Shown one piece after another: positions 50,964 to 60,559 of a stretch of 64,000 bases of DNA. The notes under the pieces were generated by a model. That model was given only the letters and a program-made list of their open reading frames with translations, was not told the DNA's origin and did no database searches. Both the position numbers and the translations under genes were made by a program. Each line of letters begins with the position of its first letter. The first letter of the stretch is position 1. Location of the stretch: contig CAWHKS010000015.1 of NCBI GenBank assembly GCA_963829955.1, positions 206,047 to 270,046 of the forward strand. Direction: 5' to 3'. This stretch comes from DASTFY01 sp963829955. GTDB taxonomy: Bacteria; Actinomycetota; Acidimicrobiia; Acidimicrobiales; Ilumatobacteraceae.

Positions 50964-53383
50964 TCACTCCGTCCGCAGTGCGTCCGTCAGCCCGCCGCGG
51001 TCCCGCAGGCGGAGCGCCCACACCAGCACCATCAGCGCGACGGTGAGCGCAGCGACGGTGATGACGACGTGGGGCGCCAGGACGGTGGTCGGCGACGTCA
51101 CCCCGAGAGCGCGCCGCATCGTGCCCCACGCCGCGGCACCGGCGAGCAGACCGAGGGGCACGCCGACCAGCAGCGCCGAACCGATGATGAACGCGCTCTG
51201 CCAGGCCATCACTGAACCGCACTCGCGCCGGCGCAGCCCGAGCGCACGCCACACGGCGAGGTCGTGGCGCCGGGAGCGGGCGGACAGCACGACGGCGTGC
51301 GCCAGGGACGCCATCGCCATCAGCACGAGGAGCGCGGCGAGGAGGACTGGCAGCGAACGGAGGTTGCGCCACGCCGCGATCGGTCCGGGCGCGTCGCGGC
51401 TGATCACCGTGGCGTCGACGACGGCGGCACGCAGGCGCGACGCCAGCTCGTCGGCGCCGACGTCCGCGCCGGTGACGAGCACGGCGTTCGCGGCGAACTT
51501 CGGCCCGCCGTGGCGGCGAAGACCTTCGATGGTGAACCCGGCGCCGGTGCCCAGTGACGCCCGCTCGTCGTCAGCCGGGCCGAGGCCGGTGAACGCAGCA
51601 GCACCCACGACCTCGAGCGGGCCGCCGGCGTCCGGCTGGAGCCGGTCACCAACGTGGGCATCGAGGCGGCGAAGAGTCGAGGTCCCGAGCACCACCTCGT
51701 CGGCAGTCGCCGGCTCCCGGCCGGCCACGATGGTGAAGGGAGACGGACCGTTCGTCCCCTGCGAGACCCCGACGGCCGGCGTCGATCTGCCGTGCTCGTC
51801 GAGCTCTCCGAACGTGACGTAGGACCAGGCGGCAACATCTGGTCGCCGCCCGAGCAGATCGTCGAAGTCGGCCACCCTCTCGTCGGTGATACCGCAGTAG
51901 CCCTCCTCGCACGTGAGGGCGACGTCCCATCCCCCCCGTGCCGCTCGGGATGGGTGACCAGGTCATGGAGGCTCCCGCCGACCACCGCGACGGCCGTAGC
52001 CGTGGCAAGGGCGACGAGGGTGGCCAGGAGCGCCGAACGCATGAGGAAAACCGAGGGTCCGGATCGCGGAAACGCCAGCTCGAAGCCGAGTCGTGGCACG
52101 AGCGGCACCCCGGATGCTCCCGCGCGCAGTCGGGCTCGACGGGCGGACGGCGCGAACGGATGTCCTCCAGGACGCGAGGAGCGACACGAAGGCCAGGCCG
52201 GCGACGGTGGCCACGACACCAATGGCGAGGACGACGATGTCGACATCGCTCGGCGGCGGTTCCACCGCCGACGACGGTCCCAACACCAGCCATGGCGACG
52301 CTCGGAGCGCCACGACCACCGCGAGTACGGCGGCACCGGCTCCGATGATCGCGGCGCGGCCGAGCGTCATCGTCGTGAGGAGCCGTCGGTCGGCGCCGTT
52401 CACGCGGAGACCGCGGTCGACCCGGGCGTCGGCGGCCGCCTGGCGGGCGACTGCGCCTCCCGCGACGACGAAGCCGACCATCGCGACGAGTACGGCGAAT
52501 GCGGTAAGCGCCTGTATGTACGGGCGGGTCGCCGTGCTGACCCGCTCGGACCGCGCTGCTCCCGTCGCCACGACCTCCCCGTCGCCGGGCAGCGCTTCGA
52601 GATCTCGGGCGACCGTGGCGGGGTCAGTCCCGGCGGTCACCGTGATCAGCAACTCATGACCGCCGCCCCAGAACGCGCCGGACGGAATCCGCCACGCCCG
52701 GGCGGCCACGTCCTCGGGATGAGCAACCGAGCTGGGCTGCTGGCCTCGTCACGGGCGACGTCGGCCGGCCCGGCAGCCTCGCCGATCACCGTGAGGGCGG
52801 CGGTCCACCCGAGCGTCGGCTGGGCCTCGAGCGCGGCCAGCAGATCGTCGGCGGACTCCGCCAGCTCGGCCAGTGGATGCTCGGGCACCACGCGGAGGCG
52901 GAGCTGGTCGCCCACCTGCAGTCCGGTCGCGACGAGCCATGCGCGGTTGGCGACGACCTCGTCGGCGCCGGGCACGACGGCGCGGCCCTGGCGGATCGCC
53001 ACCTGCTCGACACCGTCGACGCCTGCACCGTCAACGACGATCAGCTCCGTGTGCGGAGGCAGGAAGCGGGTCCGGTCGTCCTGCACCCAGAAGGCAGGCG
53101 GAAGCTGCGTGACACGACCGACGGCCGCGACCCCTGGGACGGATCGGACGACGCTCAGCGACATGGCTTCGGCGACGTCGAACACCACGTCCGCGGCCGC
53201 GTGCGCGGACCGGAACCGCTCGTAGGCCGAAGATGTCCGTCGGGCTCCCATGACGGCGGCCATGACGGTGCCGCTCACGACGCCGACCATCACTGCGACG
53301 AGAACCCACGACCGCCACCTCCACCGGGCGGCCGCTCGCACTGCGAGCATTGCCGGCGCAGCCAGCGGCGCGCCATGGGGCAT
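50964..53383 (-). pseudogene. FtsX-type ABC transporter permease, three frameshifts
   Basis: Four frames together encode one ~805-residue permease with two FtsX modules. The N-terminus at 53383 has VRAAARWRWRSWVLVAVMVG as the first helix and a MacB-like periplasmic region (VFDVAEAMSLSVVRSVPGV). A middle frame has ALTAFAVLVAMVGFVVAGGA and WRTSVRAV. The C-terminal frame has RNLRSLPVLLAALLVLMAMA and RRHDLAVWRALGLRRRE. The joins are near 52700, 52140 and 51934. The last is at a run of seven C (51931-51937), where adding one base restores the frame. No ATPase partner is seen nearby. It follows thpR on the same strand. Confidence 0.8.
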
Positions 53384-53461
53384 GGGATCATCGACGCGCA
53401 GACCGCACCCGGCGTCAACGGTGCTGGCATCCCCAGCGCGCCGGGTGCCTCCCTCCGCCCT

Positions 53462-53963
53462 TCAGGAGGCGCCGAGCTCCACGGACGCAATCGTCTCGTA
53501 CCTCGCCGGACCTCGACCGAGATGGCTCTCGACGAGGCTGACTTCGGGAACTCTGAAGGAAACGCGCTGGACGGAGCGCGATTGGCTCAGAGTTCCCACC
53601 GCCCGGCCTCGGGCCAGCGTGAGGTGACCGTGGAACGAGGAGGGCTCAGGCGGGCGGCCGATGCCTCCGAACGCGTCCGCCACGAGCGCAGCGAGATCGG
53701 ACAGGCCGTCGACGGGCAGCGCCAACACCCCACGGCCGAGGCGCACGGGCGGGCCGTCGATCGTCGCCTCTGCCACACGGGCCGAGGCGAGCGTCGCCAG
53801 CGCTGCCATCGCGCCGTCGGCCGACTCCAGCGAGCCCAGGAACCGCAGGGTGACGTGCCACTGCGCTGCGTCGTCCAGCGGACACCCCGAGCGCCGGTCG
53901 ATCGAGTCCGGCCAGCGCAGCCACCACCTCCGGCGGCGGCCACACGGCGACGAACAGCCTCAC
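53462..53963 (-). pseudogene. thpR: RNA 2',3'-cyclic phosphodiesterase (ThpR), one frameshift
   Basis: Reading from the GTG at 53963, the frame gives VRLFVAVWPPPEVVAALAGL. After a one-base shift near 53908 it gives AAQWHVTLRFLGSLES with the first H-x-T motif. It continues to 53462 with PSSFHGHLTLARGRAVG, the second H-x-T motif. Two HxTx motifs are the family hallmark. The enzyme opens 2',3'-cyclic phosphates on RNA ends. The frame as sequenced runs straight in from cinA with no stop between them. Confidence 0.82.
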
Positions 53964-55198
53964 CCCGACATGCAAGCGTCGCCGCAGCAGGTCGAGCGCG
54001 GAGATGACGGACATCTGCCGCATCTGCAGCCGCTGCCCCGGCATCCGGACCGTGGCCGCCGTGAGGTCCTCGCCGAGGGCCAGACCGATGCACAGCGTCC
54101 CCACGGGCATCCCGTCCAGCTCCGCAGGCCCCGCGACCCCGGTCAGGCCGAGCCCGACGTCGGCGCCCAGCACGCGGCGGGCGCCCGACGCCATGGCCAT
54201 CGCCGTCGCCTCGTCGACGACGGGGCCAGGCTCGACACCGAGCAGATCGAACTTCACCTCGCTGGCGTACGACACGATCGACCCCCGCAGCACGTCGCTG
54301 GCGCCGGCCACGTCGGTGAGGCGCGCCGCCACCAGCCCGCCGGTGACCGACTCGGCTAGTCCGAGGGTCAGCCCTCGCGCCCGGAGCAGATCGATGACGA
54401 CCGACTCCATGGTGTCGTCGTCCGTCCCGAACACGATCGGGCCGAGGATCGCCCGCACCTCGGCCTCCACGGGGTCGAGGACAGCGCCGACCCCATCGAC
54501 CGACGAGACCCGGGCCGTGAGGCGCACCTTGATGCCCTCCCAGCCGCTGGCCAGGAAGGCCAGCGTCACCCCACGTCCATCTCGAGGCGGTCGATCACGG
54601 GCCGCAACCGCTCGTCGAGCCCGCTCTCGCTCTCGCCCCACGTGCGCAGCACCCGGCTGGCGATCACCGACTCGTCACCCGATCGGCGGCGAAGGTCGGG
54701 CAGCACCGCCCGTTCGATCATCTCGCGCATCTCGTGGGGCACGCCGGGCACGAGGTAGGCCACGCGGTCCCCGACCGGGCAGATCAGACCCGGCGCCGTG
54801 CCCCTGGTCTGGGGGATGACCGTGGCCCCGACCGGCACCAGCGCCTGGCGGAGGTTGTTCCCGGGCATGGCCCTTCGCCGAGAGGCGAACAACTCGCGGA
54901 TGCGGTCGGCCACCTCGTCGTCCGGCTCGAGGCCCACGCCCATCACCTCCGCCATCGCTTCACGGGTGATGTCGTCGTGGGTCGGCCCGAGGCCACCGCA
55001 CACGACGACGGCATCCGACCGGTCGAGAGCTTGACGGATCGCGGCCACGATCCGGGCCTGGTTGTCGCCCACCTTGACCTGATGGTGCGACGCGATGCCC
55101 GCCGCCGCGAGCTGCTCGCCGATCCACGCCGAATTCGTGTCGACGATCTGGCCCAGGAGCAGCTCGGTCCCGACGGCCACCACCTCGCACGAGATCAC
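53960..55198 (-). pseudogene. cinA: CinA-family competence/damage-inducible protein, frameshifted
   Basis: The N-terminal part from the GTG at 55198 begins VISCEVVAVGTELLLGQIVD, with CGGLGPTHDDITREA, the CinA/MoeA-like domain. The frame breaks near 54575, in the run GTGGGGTGACG, and goes on with VTLAFLASGWEGIKVRLTAR and the amidase domain LAESVTGGLVAARLTDVAG and GLTGVAGPAELDGMPVGTL. That domain deamidates nicotinamide mononucleotide. The expected TGA at 53960-53962 would overlap the thpR GTG by 4 bases, but it is not in frame as sequenced, so a further indel near the end is likely. It is a usual neighbour of pgsA in this block. Confidence 0.85.
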
Positions 55199-55214
55199 CG
55201 TCGGCCGGACCCCG

Positions 55215-55259
55215 CCAGCCCAACCCTCACCAGGCCAAACCTCACCAGCCCAACCCTCA
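55215..55259. repeat. Three tandem 15-bp repeats at the pgsA stop codon
   Basis: The units are CCAGCCCAACCCTCA (55215-55229), CCAGGCCAAACCTCA (55230-55244) and CCAGCCCAACCCTCA (55245-55259). The first and third are identical. The period is 15 bases, a multiple of three. The last unit contains the pgsA stop (TCA on this strand, 55257-55259), and each of the other units carries the same TCA. The array fills most of the 58-base gap before cinA. Confidence 0.75.
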
Positions 55260-55829
55260 CCAGTTCGGCCCGACCGGCGCCAGCGGTTCCGTCGCCACCC
55301 GGCGCGCCCGCAGCAGGTAGTGGGCGCCCGACACCACCGTCAGCACCACGGCCACCCACAGCAACGTCAGCCACAGCCAACGCCCGTCGACCGCCGTGAT
55401 CGGGCACAGCGCGGCGCCGACGGCCAGCTGCTGGAAGACCGTCTTCAGCTTGGCGACCGGCGTCGCCGGGATGCTCACACCCTTCGCACCCGCGAACGTG
55501 CGGTAGAGGCTGATGGCGACCTCCCGCACCGCGATGATCGCCACCGGCAGCACCGGGAAGACGCCGCGGCCGACGAGCGTGAACATCGCCCCGAGGACCA
55601 GCACCTTGTCCGCGAGCGGGTCGAGGAACGCGCCCGACCGCGTGGACCCGTACCGCCGCGCCAGGTACCCGTCGATGCCGTCGCTCGCGCACAGCACCAC
55701 CCAGAGGGCCAGCGCCACCCACGAGCCCTCGCTGCCCGTGATGAGCGCGAACAGGACCGGCGACACCATGACACGAGCGACGGTCACCACGTTCGCCCAC
55801 GTGGCGATAGCGCTCGGATCGTGGCTCAC
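55257..55829 (-). CDS. pgsA: CDP-diacylglycerol-glycerol-3-phosphate 3-phosphatidyltransferase
   Basis: The 190-residue membrane protein has the CDP-alcohol phosphotransferase signature D-G-x2-A-R-x8-G-x3-D-x3-D in SDGIDGYLARRYGSTRSGAF followed by LDPLADKVL. About five hydrophobic helices are seen. It makes phosphatidylglycerophosphate from CDP-diacylglycerol and glycerol-3-phosphate. The GTG at 55829 overlaps the rimO stop by 4 bases (GTGA). The order rimO-pgsA-cinA is conserved in many actinobacteria. The function is well supported. Confidence 0.92.
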   Translation of the reverse strand: MSHDPSAIATWANVVTVARVMVSPVLFALITGSEGSWVALALWVVLCASDGIDGYLARRYGSTRSGAFLDPLADKVLVLGAMFTLVGRGVFPVLPVAIIAVREVAISLYRTFAGAKGVSIPATPVAKLKTVFQQLAVGAALCPITAVDGRWLWLTLLWVAVVLTVVSGAHYLLRARRVATEPLAPVGPNW

Positions 55830-57110
55830 GACCCATGATCCTCGGCGACCAGGTCAGGGCCGAGCGCGTCGACGACGACCACGTCGTGCAGTACCCCCAC
55901 GGCGAGCGAGTCTGGCACCTGGATGACGCCGTCGATCTCCGGTGCTTCCCGGTGACTGCGGGCGACTCCGGGCGCGTCCACCAGCACCTGGACGCGAGAC
56001 CCGATCAGCGCGTCCCTCCGGGCGGCGGTGATGTCGTCCTGGAGCGAGCGCAGCTCGGACAGGCGCTCGTCCATCAGGTCGCGGGGCACGACGCCGTCCA
56101 GCCCCGCCGCGTACGTTCCGTCCTCCCGGCTGTAGGCGAAGAAGCCGCACCAGTCGAGCTGCGCCGACTCCACGAACGACAGCAGCTCGTCGTGGTCCTC
56201 CTCGGTCTCGCCGGGATAGCCGACGATGAAGTTCGACCGGAAGGCGGCCTCCGGGAAGCGGTCGCGGATCTCCTCGATCCGGCGCAGGAACCGCGTCGCC
56301 GTCACCCCAGCGCCGCATCCGTCGCAGCAACGGCTTCGACACGTGCTGCAGCGAGAGGTCGTAGTAGGGCACGCCGGTCCCGCCGATGACGTCGATGAGC
56401 TCGTCCGTGAGGTCCGACGGGTACAGGTAGAGCAACCTGACCCGCGGGACCCGCTCGGCCACCGCCCGCACGAGCGGGACGATGGCGCCCGCGCCGAGCT
56501 CGGCCGGACGGTCCTTGCCGTAGCTGGCCAGGTCCTGCGCCACGAGCACGATCTCCTGGGCCTGGAGTTGATCGACCTCGTCGAGGACGGAGGTGACGTC
56601 GCGGCTGCGCTGCGGGCCGCGGAAGCTGGGGATGGCGCAGAAGCCGCACGAGCGGTCGCAGCCCTCCGCGATCTTCACGTAGGCCCACGGCGCCTGGGCC
56701 GGGGGGCGAGGCAGGTTGAGCAGGTCGAGTTCGGGCACTGCAGGCGTCTCGCCCTCGCGAGCGGCGACGGCCGGGCGCTTGCGGCCAAGCGTGATCGGGA
56801 CGCCGAAGCCGCTGACGGCGTCCACCTCCGGCAACGCCGAGGCCAGCTCGCTCCCGTACCGCTCGGCCAGGCAGCCGGTGACGACGAGGCGCGCCCCGCT
56901 CCGCCGCCGCTCGTCCAGCGCCAGGATCGTGTCGATCGACTCCTGACGGGCCTCCTCGATGAACGCGCAGGTGTTCACGACGACGAGGTCCGCGACGGCA
57001 GGGTCCTCGACCGCTTCCAGACCGTCTGCCAGCAGCGTGCCGACCAGCTTGTCCGAGTCGACCTGGTTCTTGGGGCAGCCGAGCGTCTCGATGTAGAAGC
57101 GCTCCGGCAC
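55826..57110 (-). pseudogene. rimO: Ribosomal protein S12 methylthiotransferase RimO, one frameshift
   Basis: The N-terminal frame starts at the GTG at 57110 with ERFYIETLGCPKNQVDSDK, the first cysteine of the UPF0004 domain. It then has LVVVNTCAFIEEA and VVTGCLAERYG, and the radical-SAM cluster WAYVKIAEGCDRSCGFCAIP with C-x3-C-x2-C. The second frame, from about 56305 to 55826, has FRSNFIVGYPGETEEDHDEL and a TRAM-like end. The join is after LLRRMRRWGDGD, repaired by one base. RimO adds a methylthio group to Asp of S12. It overlaps pgsA by 4 bases. The break is probably a sequencing indel. Confidence 0.87.
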
Positions 57111-57151
57111 AACCAGCCAGCCTACCGGCGGCCCTTCTCGGGCCCGGGGGC

Positions 57152-58072
57152 TCAGGCGTGGTGGGCGAGCCGTAGACCAGGGCGCGGCCAGGGCATCGAC
57201 AGCAGCCGGCCGGTGCCGGACGCCGTGATGAAGGCCGTCCGCAGGTCCGGCCCGCCGAAGCAGATGTTGGTCGTCAGGACGTCGCCGGTGGGCACGTGCT
57301 CCAGCACTTCGCCGTCGGGCGCGATGACCGTGATGCCTCCGTTGACGAGCGTGGCGACGCACACGTTGCCGTCACCATCCACGGCGAGCGAGTCGAGGAG
57401 CTGCATCCCGGGTAGGCCGGCGAGGCACACGCTGGGATCGAGCGGGAGTGCCGGGGCCAGCTGGCCCGGACCCGTCACGGCGCGCCGGTAGACCCGGCCG
57501 TCGTGGGTCTCGGCCCAGTAGACGGTGCCGCCGTCGGGAGACAGACCGATCCCGTTGGGCGAGTCGACCGGGAACACGACCTCGGTGATGGAGGACCTGT
57601 CCGGCTGCGCGTAGTAGATGCCGGTCCGATCCTTTGATCGGCCGTGCCGGATGCCGTGGTCGGTGAACCAGAAGCCGCCGTGGGCATCGAACACGAGGTC
57701 GTTGGGCGCCCGCAGCGGGTGCCCGTCGCATTCGGTGTAGAGGTCGGTGACGGCACCGGTGGAGAGATCGACCCGTTGGATCCGTCCGCCGATGTACCGA
57801 TCGGGGTCGAACGGCCCGGGCAGCAGCAGCCCGCCCATCTCGACCGGGGTGAAGCACCCGCCGTTGTTGCAGAGGTACAGCGCGCCGTCGGGCCCGATGG
57901 CGGCGCCGTTGGGCCCACCGGGGATCTCGGCCACGAGCGTCTTCGCCCCGTCGGGCGCCACGCGCGTGATGCCCGGCTTGAACATCTCGACCAACACCAC
58001 GCTGCCGTCGTCCATGGCGATCGGGCCCTCGGGGAAGCGAAGGCCCGACGTGATCTCCGTGAAGTCAGGCAC
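57152..58072 (-). CDS. SMP-30/gluconolactonase/LRE family protein
   Basis: The 306-residue protein from the GTG at 58072 is a six-bladed beta-propeller. GLRFPEGPIAMDDGSVVLVE holds the first metal Glu, GGPNGAAIGPDGALYLCNNG follows, and the metal ligands Asn and Asp are in RAPNDLVFDAHGGFWFTDHG and SPNGIGLSPDGGTVYWAET. The family hydrolyses sugar lactones or related esters. It overlaps the ftsK stop by 8 bases and lies between ftsK and rimO, where I do not expect a metabolic gene. There is no signal peptide. Its substrate is unknown. Confidence 0.9.
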   Translation of the reverse strand: MPDFTEITSGLRFPEGPIAMDDGSVVLVEMFKPGITRVAPDGAKTLVAEIPGGPNGAAIGPDGALYLCNNGGCFTPVEMGGLLLPGPFDPDRYIGGRIQRVDLSTGAVTDLYTECDGHPLRAPNDLVFDAHGGFWFTDHGIRHGRSKDRTGIYYAQPDRSSITEVVFPVDSPNGIGLSPDGGTVYWAETHDGRVYRRAVTGPGQLAPALPLDPSVCLAGLPGMQLLDSLAVDGDGNVCVATLVNGGITVIAPDGEVLEHVPTGDVLTTNICFGGPDLRTAFITASGTGRLLSMPWPRPGLRLAHHA

Positions 58073-60500
58073 CGATGCCGTTTCCGTCTCTCTCCGCCTG
58101 CTGCAGCAGGTCCAGCTCCTCGACCGTCATCAACACCGCTCGCGCCTTCGAGCCCTCGCTCGGTCCCACCACGCCGCGCTGCTCCAGCAGGTCCATGAGC
58201 CGTCCGGCCCGGGCGAAGCCCACCTTGAGCTTGCGCTGCAGCATCGACGTCGATCCCAGCTGGCTGCGGACCACGAGGTCCATGGCCTGGCGGAGGAGCG
58301 TCTCGTCTTCGTCGTCGCCGACGGCGTCGCCGTAGAGGCCACTCCCGCCGCTCCCCTCGCCCTCGACGCCGGCGACGTAGACGACGTCGGGGGCTTGGCG
58401 CCGCCAGTGGGCCACGACCTTGCGGACCTCCTCCTCGCTCACGAACGCGCCCTGGATTCGCTGGGCCACGTTGGAGTTGCCGGGCAGGAGCAGCATGTCC
58501 CCTTGGCCGACCAGCTTCTCCGCCCCGGTTTGGTCGAGGACGACGCGGCTGTCGGTGAGGCTGGACACGGCGAACGCCACCCGGGCCGGGATGTTGGCCT
58601 TGATCACGCCGGTGATGACGTTGACACTCGGTCGCTGGGTGGCGACGATCAGGTGGATGCCGACCGCCCGAGCCTTCTGCGCGATGCGGGTGATCGACTC
58701 CTCGACGTCGCGGGCCGCCACCATCATGAGGTCGTTCAGCTCGTCCACGACCACGACGATGTACGGCAGCCGCTCCGCCTGCGGGGCGGTGTCGTCCGGG
58801 GCGTGTCCGTCGCCGAGGTCGTCCGCACCGGGCTCCGCGGCACCCGACGCGCCGATCGACGGGGGCGGGCCGAGCTCGCCCCGGTCGTAGGCGGCGTTGT
58901 AACCGGTGATGTCGCGGAAACCAACCTCGAACAGGAGGTCGTAGCGCCGCTCCATCTCCTTCACGGCCCACCCCAGCGCGTTGGCCGCCTTCTTGGGGTT
59001 GGTCACGGGTTGCGTGAGCAGGTGGGGCAAGCGGTTGTACTGCCCCATCTCGACCTGTTTGGGGTCGACGAGGATCAGGCGCACCTGCTCCGGCGTGCTC
59101 CGCATGAGCAGGGAGGTGATGATGCAGTTGAGGCTGCTGGACTTGCCGGCGCCCGTCGCGCCGGCGATGAGCAGGTGGGGCGTGGTCGCCAGGTTGAGGA
59201 AGACGGCGCGCCCGGCGATGTCCTTGCCGATGGCGACATCGAGCGGATGGGAGGCCTGGCGGGCCTCGGGTGCTCCGAGCAGATCGCCGAGCGACACGAG
59301 TTGCCGGGTGTGGTTGGGCACCTCGATGCCGATGGCCGACCGGCCCGGGATGGGCGCCAGGATGCGAACGTCGGTCGCCGCCATCGCGTAGGCGATGTCC
59401 CGCTGCAGTGTGGTCACCCGGGCCACCTTCACCCCGGAACCCAGCTCCAGCTCGTACCGCGTGACCGTCGGTCCGACGGTCATCCCGGCCAGCTTGGTCT
59501 CCACCCCGTGGCTGGCGAGCGACTGCTCCAGCACCCGTCCGCGGGCCCGCACCTCGGCGTGGTCCAGCTCGAGCGCGTTGCTGCGCGCCAGGTAGGTCGC
59601 GGGCGGCAGCTTCCACTGACCGCGCTGCGCGCCCGGCCCGAGGTCGATCTCGAGCTGCTGCGTCTGGCCACTGACCAGCGTGCTCGGGTCGGGTGGGGGG
59701 AGGGCCTTCCGGCGGCGCCCGCGTCCACCGTCGGCCCCGCCGTCCTCGCTGGCAAAGTCGTACAGAGGAGGTCCGCCGGAGGCGTCGGTGTCCGCTGGAT
59801 CGGTGCCGGCCGCCGATGCGCTCGACAGCGTCGAGATGCCCTGGAGCGCGTGCTTCGCCTTTCGCCAGGCGGGACCGGCGCTCCCGCGGACACCTCGGCC
59901 GAACCCGACCGCGACCCGCCGCAGCGATGCACGCGTAGCAACGAGGACCCCGGCCAGGACCACGGCGAGGAGCAGGACGACGGCCCCCGCCGAGCCGATG
60001 ATCTGGCGGAACGGCTCGCCAGCGACGGCGCCCAGCCATCCACCGGCCCCTTCCACCTCCGACGGCGTGATGACGATGTCACGCGGGCCACGGGCCAGGT
60101 GCAGCAGGCCCAGGACGGCCAGCGAGGCCATGCCGACGCCGAGGGCCAACCGCCACCGGTGCTCGCGCTGGCCGTCCACGAGGAGCGCTATCCCGCAGGC
60201 GATGAGGGCCGGAGGCAGCAGGAACCGGCCGAGGCCGACCAACGCGCCGAGCCCGGTGTCGATGCCGCTTCCCAACGGGCCGGCGACGCGGAGGTAGACG
60301 GCCAGGCCCACGAGCGCGCCCACGACGATGAGGACCAGGCCGAGCAGATCTCCCCGGTGCGGGTCGAGCGCACCGTGGACCGCGGCCGAACGCGACGAGG
60401 CCGCGCGACCGCTGCTGGACGGGCGTGACGAGCCGCGCGGGGGCGTCTGGGTCGCGCCGGCCCGGCGGGACGGGCCCTTGGCCGGGTTGCGGCTGGCCAT
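58065..60500 (-). CDS. ftsK: FtsK/SpoIIIE DNA translocase
   Basis: From the ATG at 60500 the protein has 811 residues. The N-terminus carries four hydrophobic helices (LGLVLIVVGALVGLAVYLRV is the first), then a short linker, and the RecA-like motor with Walker A LLIAGATGAGKSSSLNC, Walker B YIVVVVDELNDLMM and LIVATQRPSVNVITGVIKA. The C-terminal gamma winged-helix is MLQRKLKVGFARAGRLMDLL. It pumps chromosomal DNA at the division septum. The frame is open upstream to 60980, but that part is antisense to rnj. It has the usual place next to rnj. Confidence 0.95.
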   Translation of the reverse strand: MASRNPAKGPSRRAGATQTPPRGSSRPSSSGRAASSRSAAVHGALDPHRGDLLGLVLIVVGALVGLAVYLRVAGPLGSGIDTGLGALVGLGRFLLPPALIACGIALLVDGQREHRWRLALGVGMASLAVLGLLHLARGPRDIVITPSEVEGAGGWLGAVAGEPFRQIIGSAGAVVLLLAVVLAGVLVATRASLRRVAVGFGRGVRGSAGPAWRKAKHALQGISTLSSASAAGTDPADTDASGGPPLYDFASEDGGADGGRGRRRKALPPPDPSTLVSGQTQQLEIDLGPGAQRGQWKLPPATYLARSNALELDHAEVRARGRVLEQSLASHGVETKLAGMTVGPTVTRYELELGSGVKVARVTTLQRDIAYAMAATDVRILAPIPGRSAIGIEVPNHTRQLVSLGDLLGAPEARQASHPLDVAIGKDIAGRAVFLNLATTPHLLIAGATGAGKSSSLNCIITSLLMRSTPEQVRLILVDPKQVEMGQYNRLPHLLTQPVTNPKKAANALGWAVKEMERRYDLLFEVGFRDITGYNAAYDRGELGPPPSIGASGAAEPGADDLGDGHAPDDTAPQAERLPYIVVVVDELNDLMMVAARDVEESITRIAQKARAVGIHLIVATQRPSVNVITGVIKANIPARVAFAVSSLTDSRVVLDQTGAEKLVGQGDMLLLPGNSNVAQRIQGAFVSEEEVRKVVAHWRRQAPDVVYVAGVEGEGSGGSGLYGDAVGDDEDETLLRQAMDLVVRSQLGSTSMLQRKLKVGFARAGRLMDLLEQRGVVGPSEGSKARAVLMTVEELDLLQQAERDGNGIGA

Positions 60501-60559
60501 GGCGCCTACCGTAGCAATGGGGCGCGCGAGCGTTCGGGCATGGCCCCAGCGTCGGGCTC

